64,000 nt of DNA from NCBI GenBank assembly GCA_028554795.2, contig CM068825.1, forward strand, positions 160,949,398 to 161,013,397. The letters run 5' to 3'. This document shows positions 49,477 through 61,790 of the stretch, in pieces. Position 1 is the first letter of the stretch; each line of letters starts with the position of its first letter. This DNA is from Sinohyriopsis cumingii (lineage: Eukaryota; Mollusca; Bivalvia; Unionida; Unionidae). Both the position numbers and the translations under genes were made by a program. A model generated the notes under the pieces. It worked only from the letters and a program-made list of their open reading frames with translations. It did no database searches and was not told the origin of the DNA.

Positions 49477-49994
49477 TTTCTGTTTTGGTCTTTTTACACT
49501 GATGTCAAGTTATTTTTTGTTGTAGCCAGATTTTGAGTTATAATTTTATTCAGATCAGTTGGATTACAAAAGGATTAATTCTTTTTTCTCTGGAAATATT
49601 TTGAGGAGTGCTCACACAGAGATTTGGGAAAGACATTGATTACAAATTTAATTTGGATTTCCAACACCGGAGTGCCATTATTTTGTATTTCTACAAGGAA
49701 CTCTAGATAAGCACAGTACTGACTACATTATACGTCATCTTCATCCATCTTGGATTTTCCATCAGGATTCGAACTTGAAAGTATTGGAACATTTATTACT
49801 TAGACTTTGCAATTTAATTCGTGGATTATTCTTAGATTATTTTTGGATTTGTTTCTTGAAACCGTAAGTTCAGAACCTTTTTTTTTCCTTTTTACAGAAT
49901 TTTTCCAGGAAAATAAATTATTTATGAAATTTTAAAAAGCTTGTCGTTTTAACTCTTTCTGTATTACTGTTTATTCGAGCCTAAACACGTAACA
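49080..49994 (+). mobile_element. Solo LTR, family LTR-B
   Basis: Perfect 6-bp terminal inverted repeat TGTTAC (49080) and GTAACA (49994), flanked by ATAT on both sides, a 4-bp target duplication typical of Gypsy- or BEL-type integration. It is homologous to 33709-34625 along its length. It contains a (GA)n tract at 49442-49476 that the other copy lacks, and AATAAA near 49911. No internal region follows. Confidence 0.82.
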
Positions 49995-50344
49995 ATATAA
50001 ATAGCCGATCTATTTTAAATGATAGAACTGGTTCATCATGGAATCGAGTGAACAATCGAAGTCATTGCCTTGTGCAACTTCATAACCTGCTTATTTTCGG
50101 TTCACTCTAGGTTGATGATGCAATATTACACAAACTTGACAGTAGTGTAGATTTAAACAATCGTGAAAGTAAGACAAAAGATGAAAACCACAACAGACAA
50201 AAAAGATAATGATATTTTTTTAATCAACATTCTAATTTACAATGTAATGTTGGATTAAATATTAACTGAACATGCGATTTGCATTATGTACACGTTGCTT
50301 CCAACTTTGTTTTGATCGTAGCGGAGGCAACGTGCACTGTATAG

Positions 50345-51505
50345 GCAACAATACTAATAATAATGATAACTTTGTATAGCGCCTGATGTTTAGAAGCTCT
50401 AAGTGCTTTACAACATTAGACAACACCTATAACATAAAAAACATATAATGATATGATTACAAAAACAAACGCCATGAAATTATAAAACATAAAACACGCT
50501 GAAAATAATTAAGGTATGAAACATTATTAGGTTTTTAAGTTTGTTCTTGGAGTCGAAATAAGTGAGTTTTAAGAGCACATTTGAATGAGATCACTGTGTC
50601 TTTGTGTCAAAGTTCAGTGGGCAATTCGTTCTACATTGCTGGGCCCTGGTATGCAAAACGAACGTTGTCCATATGACTTCGTTTTCATATTGGGAACAAT
50701 GAGTATACGATTGTCAGATGAGGAGCGTAAGTATCTTGCTGGTGTGTACACGTGAGTGAGGTCGGAGAGGTATGTTGGACTGGAGTCCGTCAGTGAAACG
50801 TAGCACAGAGAACACATTTTGTGTTTGATTCTTGATCGAATGGATAGCCAGTGTAGTGTACAGAGCAACGAGGAGGTGTGCTTTGATCGTGGTACTCTAA
50901 GTATGATCCGAACAGCTGTGTTTTGAACTTTCTGAAGTTTCTGGAGTACATATTTAGACGATCCAGATATAACTGAGTTACAATAGTCCAGTCTTTAAAG
51001 TACTAATGAACACACAAGTGTTTTAGTGGCATCAACGGAAAGATATTTGCGAATTGATGCGTCTCAGCTCAAGATATGCAGCCTTGCATATGTTCATGAC
51101 ATGTTGGTGCAATGTGTGAATACTGTCCACAGTAACACCTAGGTTTTCTACTGACTGTGTCAATTTAATGTCGGTGTTGCTGACATTTATTGTTTGAGGT
51201 AAATGATGTGAATGAGAAAGTCTTTATGTTGTGATCAGAATGGCCTCACCTTTTATCATCATTCATCTGCAGCTTGTTACATGTCATCCATGATTTCACA
51301 TCCGAAATGCACATCTCTACACCTTGGATGGTAGCATCAACTTCAGTTGGGTGGCTAGAATTGTAAATTTGGTGCCATCAGCGTACAATTGGTGAGACAC
51401 TGGGTGATGATCTATCACACTTGAGAGCGGCTGAGTGTATATAATGAAAACAGGCCCAAAAACAGACCCTTTCGAACACCACACCATAGATCAACTGGGC
51501 TTGAG
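50345..51505 (-). pseudogene. 5'-truncated non-LTR retrotransposon, RT C-terminus and 3' UTR
   Basis: Read leftwards from 51505, it shows SKGSVFGPVF (RT motif GVPQGS-LGP, altered), then LYADGT at 51388-51371, where the catalytic YADD has become YADG, so the copy is dead. Then DVKSWMTCNKLQMNDDK, NLGVTVDS and the C-terminal LHWLSIRSRIKHKMCSLCY, YLSDLTHVYTPARYLRSSS and KTKSYGQRSF follow across several frameshifts. The 3' UTR has AGGCGCTATACAAAGTTATC and ends in ATTATTATT-like repeats, the usual end of CR1/L2/jockey-superfamily LINEs. The 5' truncation fits target-primed reverse transcription. Confidence 0.88.
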
Positions 51506-51732
51506 TGTATAACAAAGTAGATTATATATATGCATGTACACTATCTTGTTTGATGTCTAAGAAAGGGAGATAGTACTATGCTATGGTAAACTATTTGGGT
51601 ATCAGCATATCCTACGGAAACAATTCTCTTTTCAAGTTGAATTAGTACGATATTTTGCTATGTAGATTGAGTTAGCGGTGTGTGCTTTACCTTTATCTGT
51701 GATTGGGGATAGAGTTTTAGTGCGTAACAGAT

Positions 51733-52345
51733 TGTTATATTGTTTGTAAGTTATAAAATATAGATGTCTACTTGGGTTTGAGTTCCAGACCTAGTCTTGA
51801 TTATGACATCAGAAGATTCTAGACGCGAATGTATTGACAGTTTGATGTAATGTTCCATTAAGATAATTGACATTTTTCAGAAAATGCTATTGCGAGCATA
51901 GACAAGTAGGGATGTATATAAGGTTGAGATGTACATGAATTTTCGTTACTTCTGTAAGTTCAGCCTATAACATTATTTACTGTTGAGTTCATATATAATT
52001 TGAGATGAATACTTTATTTCAAAATTCATTGTCATTACTTAGTGTTCATTGACTTTTTTGGAATGACTGTGAATTCAGTTTAAGATATATTCTGGATCAT
52101 ATCAGTGTGATATATCAAGAGTATTGCTACATACATGCGCACATTCAAGACGGAATAAATTCAGAACATTCTATAATTATGGACTTGTGACAGAACATTT
52201 AGGATTATTTGGGCTTTAATTTACTGTAAGCTCCCTATTCAAATTTCACTTTATATTCTAAGGAGATAAATCGTCTGTAGAATTTTACCAAACTTGTTGG
52301 TTTCGCTTCTTTCTTTTACATAGTTAAGACCATACAGTTTTAACA
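51733..52345 (+). mobile_element. Solo LTR, family LTR-A, shorter diverged copy
   Basis: Contains TATA box TGTATATAAG at 51913-51922 and the family 3' block AAACTTGTTGGTTTCGCTTC at 52290-52309, ending near TTTTAACA. GATTCTAGACGCGAATG near 51810 matches the upstream region of the minus copy at 37185-37864. Ends are approximate and no target duplication is clear. Confidence 0.6.
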
Positions 52346-52954
52346 CAGTTTTCTCCAGAATTTTAAATTAAATTTTGCTGGAATTATATCGAGAAATATC
52401 TGACATAAAGTCCTTGATCTGGAAATTATCTGGAAAACACAAGCTATGTTTACTCTTCTCCACTCCATTCAATGCTTCTGCGGGAACTCTTCATCATCTG
52501 TAGGTCTGATGCAACTGATACATTTGTTAAGTAACTGCATTTTAATAGTCGACGCTGGGCTATTGTTTTAACTTTGTTTCTAAATAAAATAAAAGGAACC
52601 GTGTTTCCTGGTTACAACGTTTGTTATTTATAACTTTGTTTCTTTCTTAAGTCGTTGAAAACTTTTGACATAACATCTTTAAAGTCAGTTGGACGATGAC
52701 GATTTCCTCACGGCATAAAATAGTTTTATCGGTGGAATAACTTTATTTCATTTGGTAGAACAAGCGGAAAGTTGTTGCATTCTTTTACCGATCATTTGTT
52801 TGCATTCCATGCCATAACGATTATATGCATGACATTACGTAGAAAATATTTTAATCGGCCTTACAGTAAATATGGAATTTCTACATCCAGCAAACATCCC
52901 CTCATATGGCTGTCCAAGAACTGCAATCCGTAATTGTGAAATTGTACCACACAT

Positions 52955-53500
52955 TATAGTAAACGTCACACAGGTCATGTACGCATTCAACACCGACTAT
53001 TTCAGTCATGGGTGACAATTTTTAGAATTTGATTCTACATACCTTTAAGTGGCAAGTAGTTCGCTTCATTTGGATTATTATACATCTACATTCCTTCGGA
53101 ATGTCATTATTTAGACGCGCCGAGAAGTGCCTACGGCAAATTCAGTGTTAAAGTACGTAGACGTTTTTAAACGAAATGAACTTAAAGGTATTATCCAGTA
53201 CTATCCGGATTGAATGTCGAGCGCTGTGATGTCACAATGAAAGCTACACATATTGATAAACAAAGTCGTACTACCCTATATTGTGACGATTCCACCTGAC
53301 GTGCTCTTCACTTGACCAAAGTTTAGGACATGGCCACCATTGTACAAGACCATAGAGAATTGTTATGGTGCAGATCATTCAGTAGTCAGAATTTGATAGA
53401 CTTTGTTTAAAGAAAATTAGTGTTACATTTTAAATGAACAATTTATATTTAATAAAAAATGAGTAAATGCGCATGCATGACCCATGTGACTTTTAGTATA
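52955..53500 (+). mobile_element. TIR transposon family, copy 4 (reference copy)
   Basis: The most complete uninterrupted copy, 546 bp. Left end TATAGTAAACGTCACACAGG and right end (reverse complement) TATACTAAAAGTCACATGGG form an imperfect inverted repeat that continues into GGTCATG and GCATT. The core reads GAGCGCTGTGATGTCACAAT at 53219. Outer TA/TATA words could be a TA target duplication. Non-coding. Confidence 0.78.
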
Positions 53501-53509
53501 GGTAGAAAC

Positions 53510-55670
53510 ATTATAAACATTCTCATTGAGATCGAGGTATAAAATTGAAGGTGCATCGAGTGAGCTAGAATGAACGAATGTATTTGTTTCTTTCCCTCTA
53601 AATTATTTCCCGTAAAATAAAATCTAGGCGATAATCTCAGACGAGTAATGATACAATATTAGATGAATGAAACTCGTTGAATAATGTCAAGCCTTTGCTT
53701 TCCAAGGCTCGGGAAAGCTGGACATTTTTTTAAAACTCGTTTTATTAATTCCATGCTGAATCATTACCTGTTTGAGATCCTCTTTGTATGCTTATTCATG
53801 GAAAACGAGGAACTCCCAGCACATACAGCAACGGGAAATAAAGGATCGTTGCCGATTATCACCCTTGGATTGCGACGATGTGAATATATTGGTCAGACGT
53901 CAAAGTCTACGGCAGTGAATTCCAGTATAATCACTCCGACGGAAATGTGTTGCCATTGTGTCATCATAACACTCAGTGTCACGTAGTGCTAGAGAGTTAT
54001 ATTTACGACTGAAAAATAATGACAACCATTCCTTGCTACCACAAATCTGACGCAAGGAATATTTCCCTAACAAGAAACATGCCACCAACTACTGGTCAAT
54101 CACGACAATGAAATTTCAGGGGCAGCGATATCGATTCTTACTGGTTGACCAAATTGTTTCAGGGACAGCGATATCGGTTCTTACTGACTGACCTACAGGA
54201 TTTTAATAGCACGGTGTCAGCTTCCTACACCTGACGAGTATCCGATATGACATCTCTCTTCAAATTATAAGTCGCCCAAACCAATCTCGTACTCAAATAT
54301 TTTTTTTAAAACCATCGCCCTTCCAATAAAAATCACAGCCTCGAAAATAAAATATTTACCAATTATAGATCAACTTTAACCCACGAAGCACTCTCCTTCA
54401 TCCGAACTGAGCCGTTTTGACGCCGTTATGATTCTTTACCCAACTAAATAACTCTCGCAGGGATGGAGTAGTTAACAACCGTTCTATCAATGTTAAACTT
54501 ATTACTTTAATTTTTTAAATAAGTTGTGCATGTTAATTATAATTATCCGTGACGTAACTCGACAGTCTGGTAAGTAACACATACATGTATGTCATCAAGT
54601 TTCCGCTTAGCGAGCCCCGGGAGAAGAAAGGCTAGTTAAAACAAAGTCTGTCGTATGGTTCTTGCTTTCATCTCTCGAAGAACCTAATTCTTTAACTTTT
54701 AAATAAGTCACACGAACTGAAACTTTCAATTACTTCCATTCTAACTCATAGCACAGTTCAGTTGGCTTTGTCTCTGCTAAGGGCAGGGTCCAATGTTAAA
54801 ATTTCCTCCTGTTAAACTAGTCTCCGTCCCACCCAAGATTTATATTTCAGAGGTAGCAACACGAGAGCATTCACTCATAAAAGACTGTTAGCCACTTAAA
54901 ATCTTCCTTTATATAGCAGAACACATATAGCTGATCGTATTTTACTTGTATGCGCCCTATAAAATATATATTACGAATACAAGCGACACTCCCGTTTCAA
55001 TTGTCAGTAAGGCCAAATATGGTTAAAAGCAAGTCGCAAAAATAATAAAATTATCATAAAATTATATCGAATCCCACTGCTGCCGCCATAAAACTATCGT
55101 AACATGTCCGTGGTTTAAAATCAGATAGTATACGTTCGGCTTGATACAGAGTAAAATAAAAATGTCAAACCCACAACTAAATATGGCCTTTGGATGTGCC
55201 ATCACCTGTTGTTAGAAGTTGTTTTTTTAAAAAAATATTTTGGATATTCATGTGAGAATGGTCCCAAAATTTTGCCAATAACATAGGACTGATTAAGTAA
55301 CTTTGAGCTAAAATAACTCTGAACTACAGCGTTGATCTTACTTTAGATTTGAAATTTTCTTTCGTTAGGATCGAACATTACCTCTGTAAAATTTCATAGT
55401 TTTCATACATATGAAAGATTTTCTAATGTAAATAAGCTTATGTATAGGTTAAAGAAAACTGGAAAGTGCCTTTCTTAATGGGGCACTAAGTATGTTTGAT
55501 CAATAATTTTGGCCCACCCAGTCCCTCTCCTCACTTCACCTTCAATAGATTGCTTGCTTAAATAATAAAAGAATGCCTTGACCATTCTCTTAGTTCACGT
55601 AGTTAACGTTTAAGATATTGGCCTAAAAACCGATAGCTCAATCTAGGACGAAAGTTACAAATTAAAAGTA
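53510..55670. other. Unassigned
   Basis: A 100-codon plus frame (53684-53986) has no motif. Two copies of about 50 bp at 54110-54195 share CAGCGATATCGRTTCTTACT. 54600-55100 is slightly GC-richer with a minus-strand TATA-like word near 54960. Nothing firmly identified. Confidence 0.45.
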
Positions 55671-55678
55671 ATTACGAT

Positions 55679-56725
55679 TGTCACGGAAATGTAATATCCT
55701 TTTATTTATTAAATACATGTAATTGGGTTTCGTTTTCTTTTTACAACGATACCCGTGGGTGATTTATGTATATTCTATAAAGATTTTGAAATAGTGAGTT
55801 TGGTTTATCTTATGCTGAACGTGCGAAGTGCTTTCGATGGGAAGAACCAGATACTTCCAGCGCACAGACGTATTGCGGGATCGTCTGTATATAAATGCCT
55901 TACCGTAAGACAAAACCTTGACATTACGGAACGTCTTGTCAGTGAGCGGTCTAATTTAAGGACCTGCACATCTTCATCTGTAGAGCTGACCAGAGTGATC
56001 ACTGTGATCGGAGTGGTTGTACTGACCAGAATGACCAGAGTGATCGGAGTGATCGGATTCGTGATGGTACAAGCTGTAGAGCTAACCATTAGAATTGACC
56101 GTAGCAGCTGTGAAGCTGAACAATAGCAGCCGTAGAGCTGAGTATAGTGTTGTTTGTCGAGTAGCAGGTGATTGGGAGTTGCTGGCCGAGATTGGTGGGC
56201 GCTGATTGCTTGATTGACTAACCTGGAATACTGTCTGCTTGATTGACCAGTGTGACTGGTAGCCAAGTGTGCTGGTGATGCAGTGTGTAACTCCACAGAT
56301 GTAATCTTTTAGCCGTGGGCTAATCTTTGGGGTTTGTAATCCCTAGTGTGTTTTTTTGACTGTAAATATATTTTGTACATCTGTCCCATTTGTTTCATCA
56401 TTTTCACTATTTGAGAGCATACATGTTTATTATGAGTAAAATACCAGGTTTTACTATTTTAGTAAAACACATCATTCTTTCGTCGTGTAATCACTGTGAA
56501 TCGTTCCCCCCTTGTGCTTGTACTGTGCAAAGTCATTTATTTGTATTTTCATTATTTAGTTCGTGCGGATTATGTTAATTTATCCAATATTTGGATATTA
56601 TATACGTACGCATTAATCATAATTATTTTCCCATTCAAGTCATTTATCATTATACATTGTATTTGTATCACCATCAAAAGTGTTCAGTTGTAAATCCGAA
56701 ATCCCACCCGGTTATTTTGCTACAA
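55679..56725 (+). mobile_element. LTR-like repeat, family LTR-C, copy 2
   Basis: Starts TGTCACGGAAATG and matches 40494-40820 for its first 310 bp. It has a TATA box at 55887-55896 (CTGTATATAAATG) and an irregular run of AGTGATCGGAGTGATCGGA-like words at 55990-56060 that produces a spurious 163-codon minus frame. The proposed 3' end (GGTTATTTTGCTACA, near 56725) rests only on CA-ending and length, so treat the right boundary as a guess. Confidence 0.5.
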
Positions 56726-56942
56726 CGATGATTCGTTCGCAATCTATAAAAGTTACGTCAGACCTGAAAATAAGACAATTCCAATGTGATATCAAGACAC
56801 GAGAGTTATGATATATATTTAATACTTGAGCTGACAATGGTTCAATGCCAGACACCGTCAGTTCTTGGAGAAGAAAGAGACTTGAATTAATCCACCTGAA
56901 AATGGAGAGAAAAATACCCAGCTGGTTATTTAATTACCTTTC

Positions 56943-57243
56943 AAACGTTCTGTGCCATACATTTAACCTGTAACAGGAGGTAAGGAAACGTTCTGTGCCA
57001 TACATTTAACATGTAACAGGAGGTAATGAAATGTTCTGTGCCATATATTTAACCTGTAACAGGAGGCAATGAAACGTTCTGTGCCATACATTTAACCTGT
57101 AACAGGAGGTAATGAAATGTTCTGTGCCACACATTTAACCTGTAACAGGAGGTAATGAAACGTTCTGTGCCATACATTTAACCTGTAACAGGAGGTAATG
57201 AAATGTTCTGTGCCATACATTTAACCTGTAACAGGAGGTAATG
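56943..57243. repeat. 43-bp minisatellite, seven copies
   Basis: Unit AAACGTTCTGTGCCATACAT then TTAACCTGTAACAGGAGGTAATG. Copies alternate ACG and ATG at the third to fifth bases. The AGGAGG word is part of the repeat. Confidence 0.95.
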
Positions 57244-57755
57244 AATCTGACTTTGCATTAATATACAATCTTCTTAGTGATGACAGTATTTATAAAGAAA
57301 ATGATTTGGAGAAATAGCAATTACTTTTGTGCGTCTTTTCAAGACTTGTCACTTAAATACTGTAATCATGTGCTTGGGGACGAAAAGTTTACAGAGGTTC
57401 AATACAGATGAGTGCATGCATCAATTTTACAGAAACATCGAATCTGTCTTCGTACAGTGGGTAAAATTATAAAGAAAAATACACAAGTCTGTAGGATGGT
57501 CAGGAGAGAAGATAACGTTTTTGCATTTTGAGGTATTTAGTATAAGAGCTGGGCTATTTTATTCAACGTCCAAAAAGCAACCAGGCATAATAATTCATGT
57601 AAAAAGAGTTTTTAAATCAACTTAGACATATATAACAAAATAAACGATAGTTCTGAAACTATTATTTTGACAAAAGTTACAAAAAATAGTAACAGACCAA
57701 CATAGATAAAGCAATTATGAAAGCACCAATTGCATGCCCATAAAACAGTGCGCTG

Positions 57756-57800
57756 CTCTCTCTCTCACACACACACACGCACACACACACACACACACAT
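57756..57800. repeat. (CT)n(CA)n compound microsatellite
   Basis: Five CT units run into about 17 CA units with one CG interruption. Confidence 0.95.
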
Positions 57801-57951
57801 TGTGACATTGCATTGTATAATCTATCACGTACAGTTAGATGTTTAATACTGTTAGTATTGATCCTAGCAACAACGGTGAAGACTTGGCCTCTGTTAACTA
57901 GATTTCTTCTGATGTTATGGATCTCCTGAATTTTCTACTGTCAGCATGGTA

Positions 57952-58295
57952 CTACACAGCTGTATGACTTTTTAGAAGTCCTGGGCAAGTGTATACCTAT
58001 AACCAGTTTCAGCTGGCTATACTGCCTGCTACACAGCTGTACCACTTTTAGAAGTCCTGGGCAAGTGAATACCTAGTACCAGTTTCAGCTGGCTATACTG
58101 CCTACTACACAGCTGTACCACTTTTTAGAAATCCTGGGCAAGTGTATACCTATAACCAGTTTCAGCTGGCTATACTGCCTGCTACATAGCTGTACTGTTT
58201 TTTTAGGGGCCCTGGCAAGTGTATACTTATAATCAGTTTTAACTGACTAAACTGCCTACTGCGCAGCTGTAACATATTTTAGAGGTCCTTGCATT
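57952..58295. repeat. 77-bp tandem repeat, 4.4 copies
   Basis: CTACACAGC recurs at 57952, 58029, 58105 and 58182, and as CTGCGCAGC at 58259. The unit continues TTTTTAGAAGTCCTGGGCAA and AACCAGTTTCAGCTGGCTAT, where CAGTTTCAGCTG is near-palindromic. A displaced diverged piece lies at 58583-58645. Confidence 0.92.
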
Positions 58296-58299
58296 GCCG

Positions 58300-59690
58300 G
58301 ATGAAGGCTTCCTGTGCCCTACGCTCTTAAACTAGTATGGTGCCCCACTACCACCGTACAAAATGTGAAAATAAAAAATCAATATTAAAAGGTGAAAAGG
58401 TGGGAAAATACTAGTTAGAATAGTTACTAATCAAAATGCTCATACATGTAGATTGCAATGGTCACATATATAATTCATTCAATTTTATCATCAATAATAA
58501 ACTGATTTTGTTCTGGTGCCCCTTTTGAGCTGCGGCCCGAAGCACATGCTTAGTGTGTTTCACGGGTAATCCGGCACTTGGTCACGTGCAAGTGAATGCC
58601 TACAACCTGTTTTAACTGCCAATAATGTATCCAGCCTACGTTTAAATTATGCAACTATCTTTGCAGCGAGTATATATTCTGAGACAATATTCCATGATTG
58701 GACTGACCGATTAACGAAACTATCTGCTTTGTGGTGTCATGCATTGCTCTGGTTTCATGTAGGGGTGGGTGGGTGGGTATTTGAAATGTTTTGAATACTT
58801 TGTAGAACATTTTTGTTTCTTTGAACCTATGAAAAATTGTAACACCCATCGACTGAAAAACAATTGCCACTTCAAAATGCCAGACGTATGTAGATTTTCG
58901 CGTATGACGTGCATATAGCGAACTATGATAATGCCTTTAACCATGGGTGTCGATAAAAATGCAGATATATTCTTTGCTCTGTGTGTTTATGTCTGTTTCA
59001 ATTACTTTATTTCTGAATGTATCTGTCATTAGCTCCTGGGCAAGGTATGTATGTATAATAGTATGTATATACAAGCAACCAATAACAGATTATATGTGTT
59101 GATGTTATGCAGACTCTGTTTTAAATATGCATGCAGAACAATAAAAGCCCGTACGTCGTATATTGAGGTGAACAAGTGCGCAACATGTTCATCACTCTTT
59201 TCGAGTATTATGACTTCCAAAATATAGTTCCTACCTTTCGTTACTTGACCTGACATCAATGAATCAATAGTGAATTCATGCGTTTCCAGTAGACATGAAC
59301 AACAAAACCCAGACACAAGGACACTTCCTTATGAACCATCCATCATCATCTGGATACGATTTTGAAAACATTAATTTGATGCATCTGTCAATACTGCAGT
59401 TATCAGAATGCTTCATGTAAGACAATAATTCTGACATTGGTGAAATAATGTTTTTGCAAACACTTTACGTTTAATTCATGGAATTCAGACACTCGGACAA
59501 ACAATACTAATTCATGACAGACACGTAAAAAAAATTACTATTTTATGCAAGACGCAAGTAGAATAATTTGTACATCTGGGAAGGTATCTAAATTCTTACC
59601 ATTAATAACGGAGAGATCTGGTCATGCATTTTCTATTTACTATGACTTTCTTATGAGTACCAAACTTCGTAAGCTTAAACGTCGCGAATT
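58300..59690. other. Unassigned
   Basis: Short frames on the minus strand (58655-59316) without motif, and a (GGGT)n patch at 58764. Nothing firmly identified. Confidence 0.45.
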
Positions 59691-59698
59691 CCAAGTTG

Positions 59699-60476
59699 TC
59701 TGTTTAAGGGCTATTGGTAATGTACAATTCAGTACAGGTAGGTGGGAGATGGTACTCTGTTTAAGGGCTATTGGTAATGTACAATTCAGCATAGGTGGGT
59801 GGGATGATACTCTGTTTAAGGGACTACTGGTAATATACAATTCAGTACAGGTAGGTGGGAGATGGTACTCTGTTTAAAGGCTATTGGTAATGTACAATTC
59901 AGCAAAGGTGGGTGGGTATGGTACTCTGTTTATGGGCTGTTGGTAATGTCCAATTCAGCATAGGTGGGCGGGGATGGTGCTCTGTTTAAGGGGCTATTGT
60001 TAATGTACAATTCAGTACAGGTAGGTGGGAGATGGTACTCTGTTTAAGGGCTATTGGTAATGTACAATTCAGCAAATGTCGGTGGGGATGGTACTCTGTT
60101 GAAGGGGCTATTGGTAATGTACAATTCAGTACAGGTAGGTGGGAGATTGTACTCTGTTTAAAGGGCTATTGGTAATGTACAATTCAGCACAGGTGGGTAG
60201 GGATGGCACTCTGTTTAAGGGGCTATCGGTAATGTACAATTCAGCACAGGTGGGTGGGGGATGGCACTCTGTTTAAGGGGCTATTGGCAATGTACAATTC
60301 AGCACAGTTGGGTAGGGGATGGCACTCTGTTTAAAGGTTATTGGTAATGTACAATTCAGCACAGGTGGGTGGGGATGGCACTCTGTTTAAAGTCTATTGG
60401 TAATGCACAATTCAGCACAGGTGCGTAGGGGATGGTGCTCAGTTTAAGGGCTATTGGCAATGTACAATTCTTATAA
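59699..60476. repeat. 57-bp minisatellite, about 13.5 copies, two subtypes
   Basis: Core TCTGTTTAAGGGCTATTGGT then AATGTACAATTCAG. Subtype 1 continues TACAGGTAGGTGGGAGATGG, subtype 2 CACAGGTGGGTGGGGATGG. In the left half the subtypes roughly alternate; the right half (60180-60420) is nearly all subtype 2. Confidence 0.93.
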
Positions 60477-60479
60477 TGG

Positions 60480-61635
60480 GTTAAAGGCAAAATGTGCAAA
60501 ATCTAAGAATTGGGTCGAGTATATTCCCTTTATATAGGCCACCGGCCACATCAAACTGCCTACTTGTATCCCAGTTTATATCGCGCCCAATTCTTCGCAG
60601 ATGTCTACACTGTACAACGATAAGAGCTAATTTATCCAATGTTCAAATGTCATTCACAAAACAACATACAGAACTTATTATCACAAATATAGAAAAATGT
60701 AACTAGATCAACACTAACATATGCATAACTAACTGTACAAAATAAATGTCAACCCTTTCCCTATACGTGGCCTTTTTGACACACCGTCGAATCCATTGTG
60801 GAAACACATATGGATATTTACATGAATTCATGTCATAGTCACCGGACCTAATCATGTTACGCTATACTTCACTTAACAGTCATGATTAGTGACCATCATT
60901 ACATCTACCAGAGCTCAACGAAGTGCCATCGTGCTAACTATACAACTGCTAATATATTTTACCTCATCAGTTAGTAATTTCGTCAAAATTAGTCTTCTCC
61001 ACAAGTTTGATTCACACTCCTGTTTTGCGGGAAGTGCATTCTGACACACTACCTGAAATGTACAAAGCAACTAGAATAGTTCTCATATTTGCAATTAGAT
61101 TCAATATATATCTTATTTATGAATACATATGAGGCTTATTTGGAATAAGTAGCGAATGAGAAGTATTTTCCATTGTCTGTAGACACATATTAAGGATGAA
61201 GGAGTGATGATACCCAAATGTACAAAACATTGGATGATTAATGCTTAAGTACATGCAGTAAAAAATCAGATGAAAAGAAGTAAACATCAGAAGCAAATAA
61301 GTCACTTTTTAGTACATAGTATATGACCCGATATTTTATGTATTTTGTTTTAATTTAAAAATATCACAATAACTTAATCTTCTATCATCCTTTATGAACT
61401 TAAAATTACGTTCTCATATAAAGGATCAGACGATGGATATGTGTCCATTGAAACCCCATATAAATGTATGGTTGTAATTGTCCCAGTCGTCCGGTTTCTA
61501 TTGTTGGTTTTGTATATAAAAGCGATTAAAGAAAGAGCTACGAAAAAGTATTTGTAGATATGTAATTGACAATTCGTGTAAATATTGTTCATAACTGTGT
61601 TACTGACAAATCATATAAACATACTTTATAAATGT
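60480..61635. other. Unassigned AT-rich sequence
   Basis: Nothing recognised. Confidence 0.5.
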
Positions 61636-61639
61636 GTAA

Positions 61640-61790
61640 TTGACAAATCATGTAAATGTGCTACATATATATGTAATTGACAAGCATGTAAGTAATTGAC
61701 AAGCATGTAAGTAATTGATGTAAGCAATTGACAAGCATGTAAGTAATTGACGAGCATGTAAGTAATTGACAAGCATGTAAGTAATGTTTC
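61640..61790. repeat. 19-bp tandem repeat
   Basis: Unit AAGCATGTAAGTAATTGAC, about six copies from 61680, with longer diverged relatives (TGTAATTGACAA) from 61560. Confidence 0.9.

Noticed and set aside
52345-52450. Possible internal retrotransposon region after the LTR at 51733
   Set aside because: No primer-binding-site-like sequence or gag/pol similarity follows; treated as solo LTR.
55805-56296. 163-codon minus ORF, longest in the window
   Set aside because: It lies in the LTR-C repeat over an AGTGATCGG word cluster, has no domain or splice context, and the opposite strand is also open.
56943-57243. AGGAGG near ATG as ribosome binding sites
   Set aside because: Part of a 43-bp minisatellite in animal DNA; no reading frame follows.
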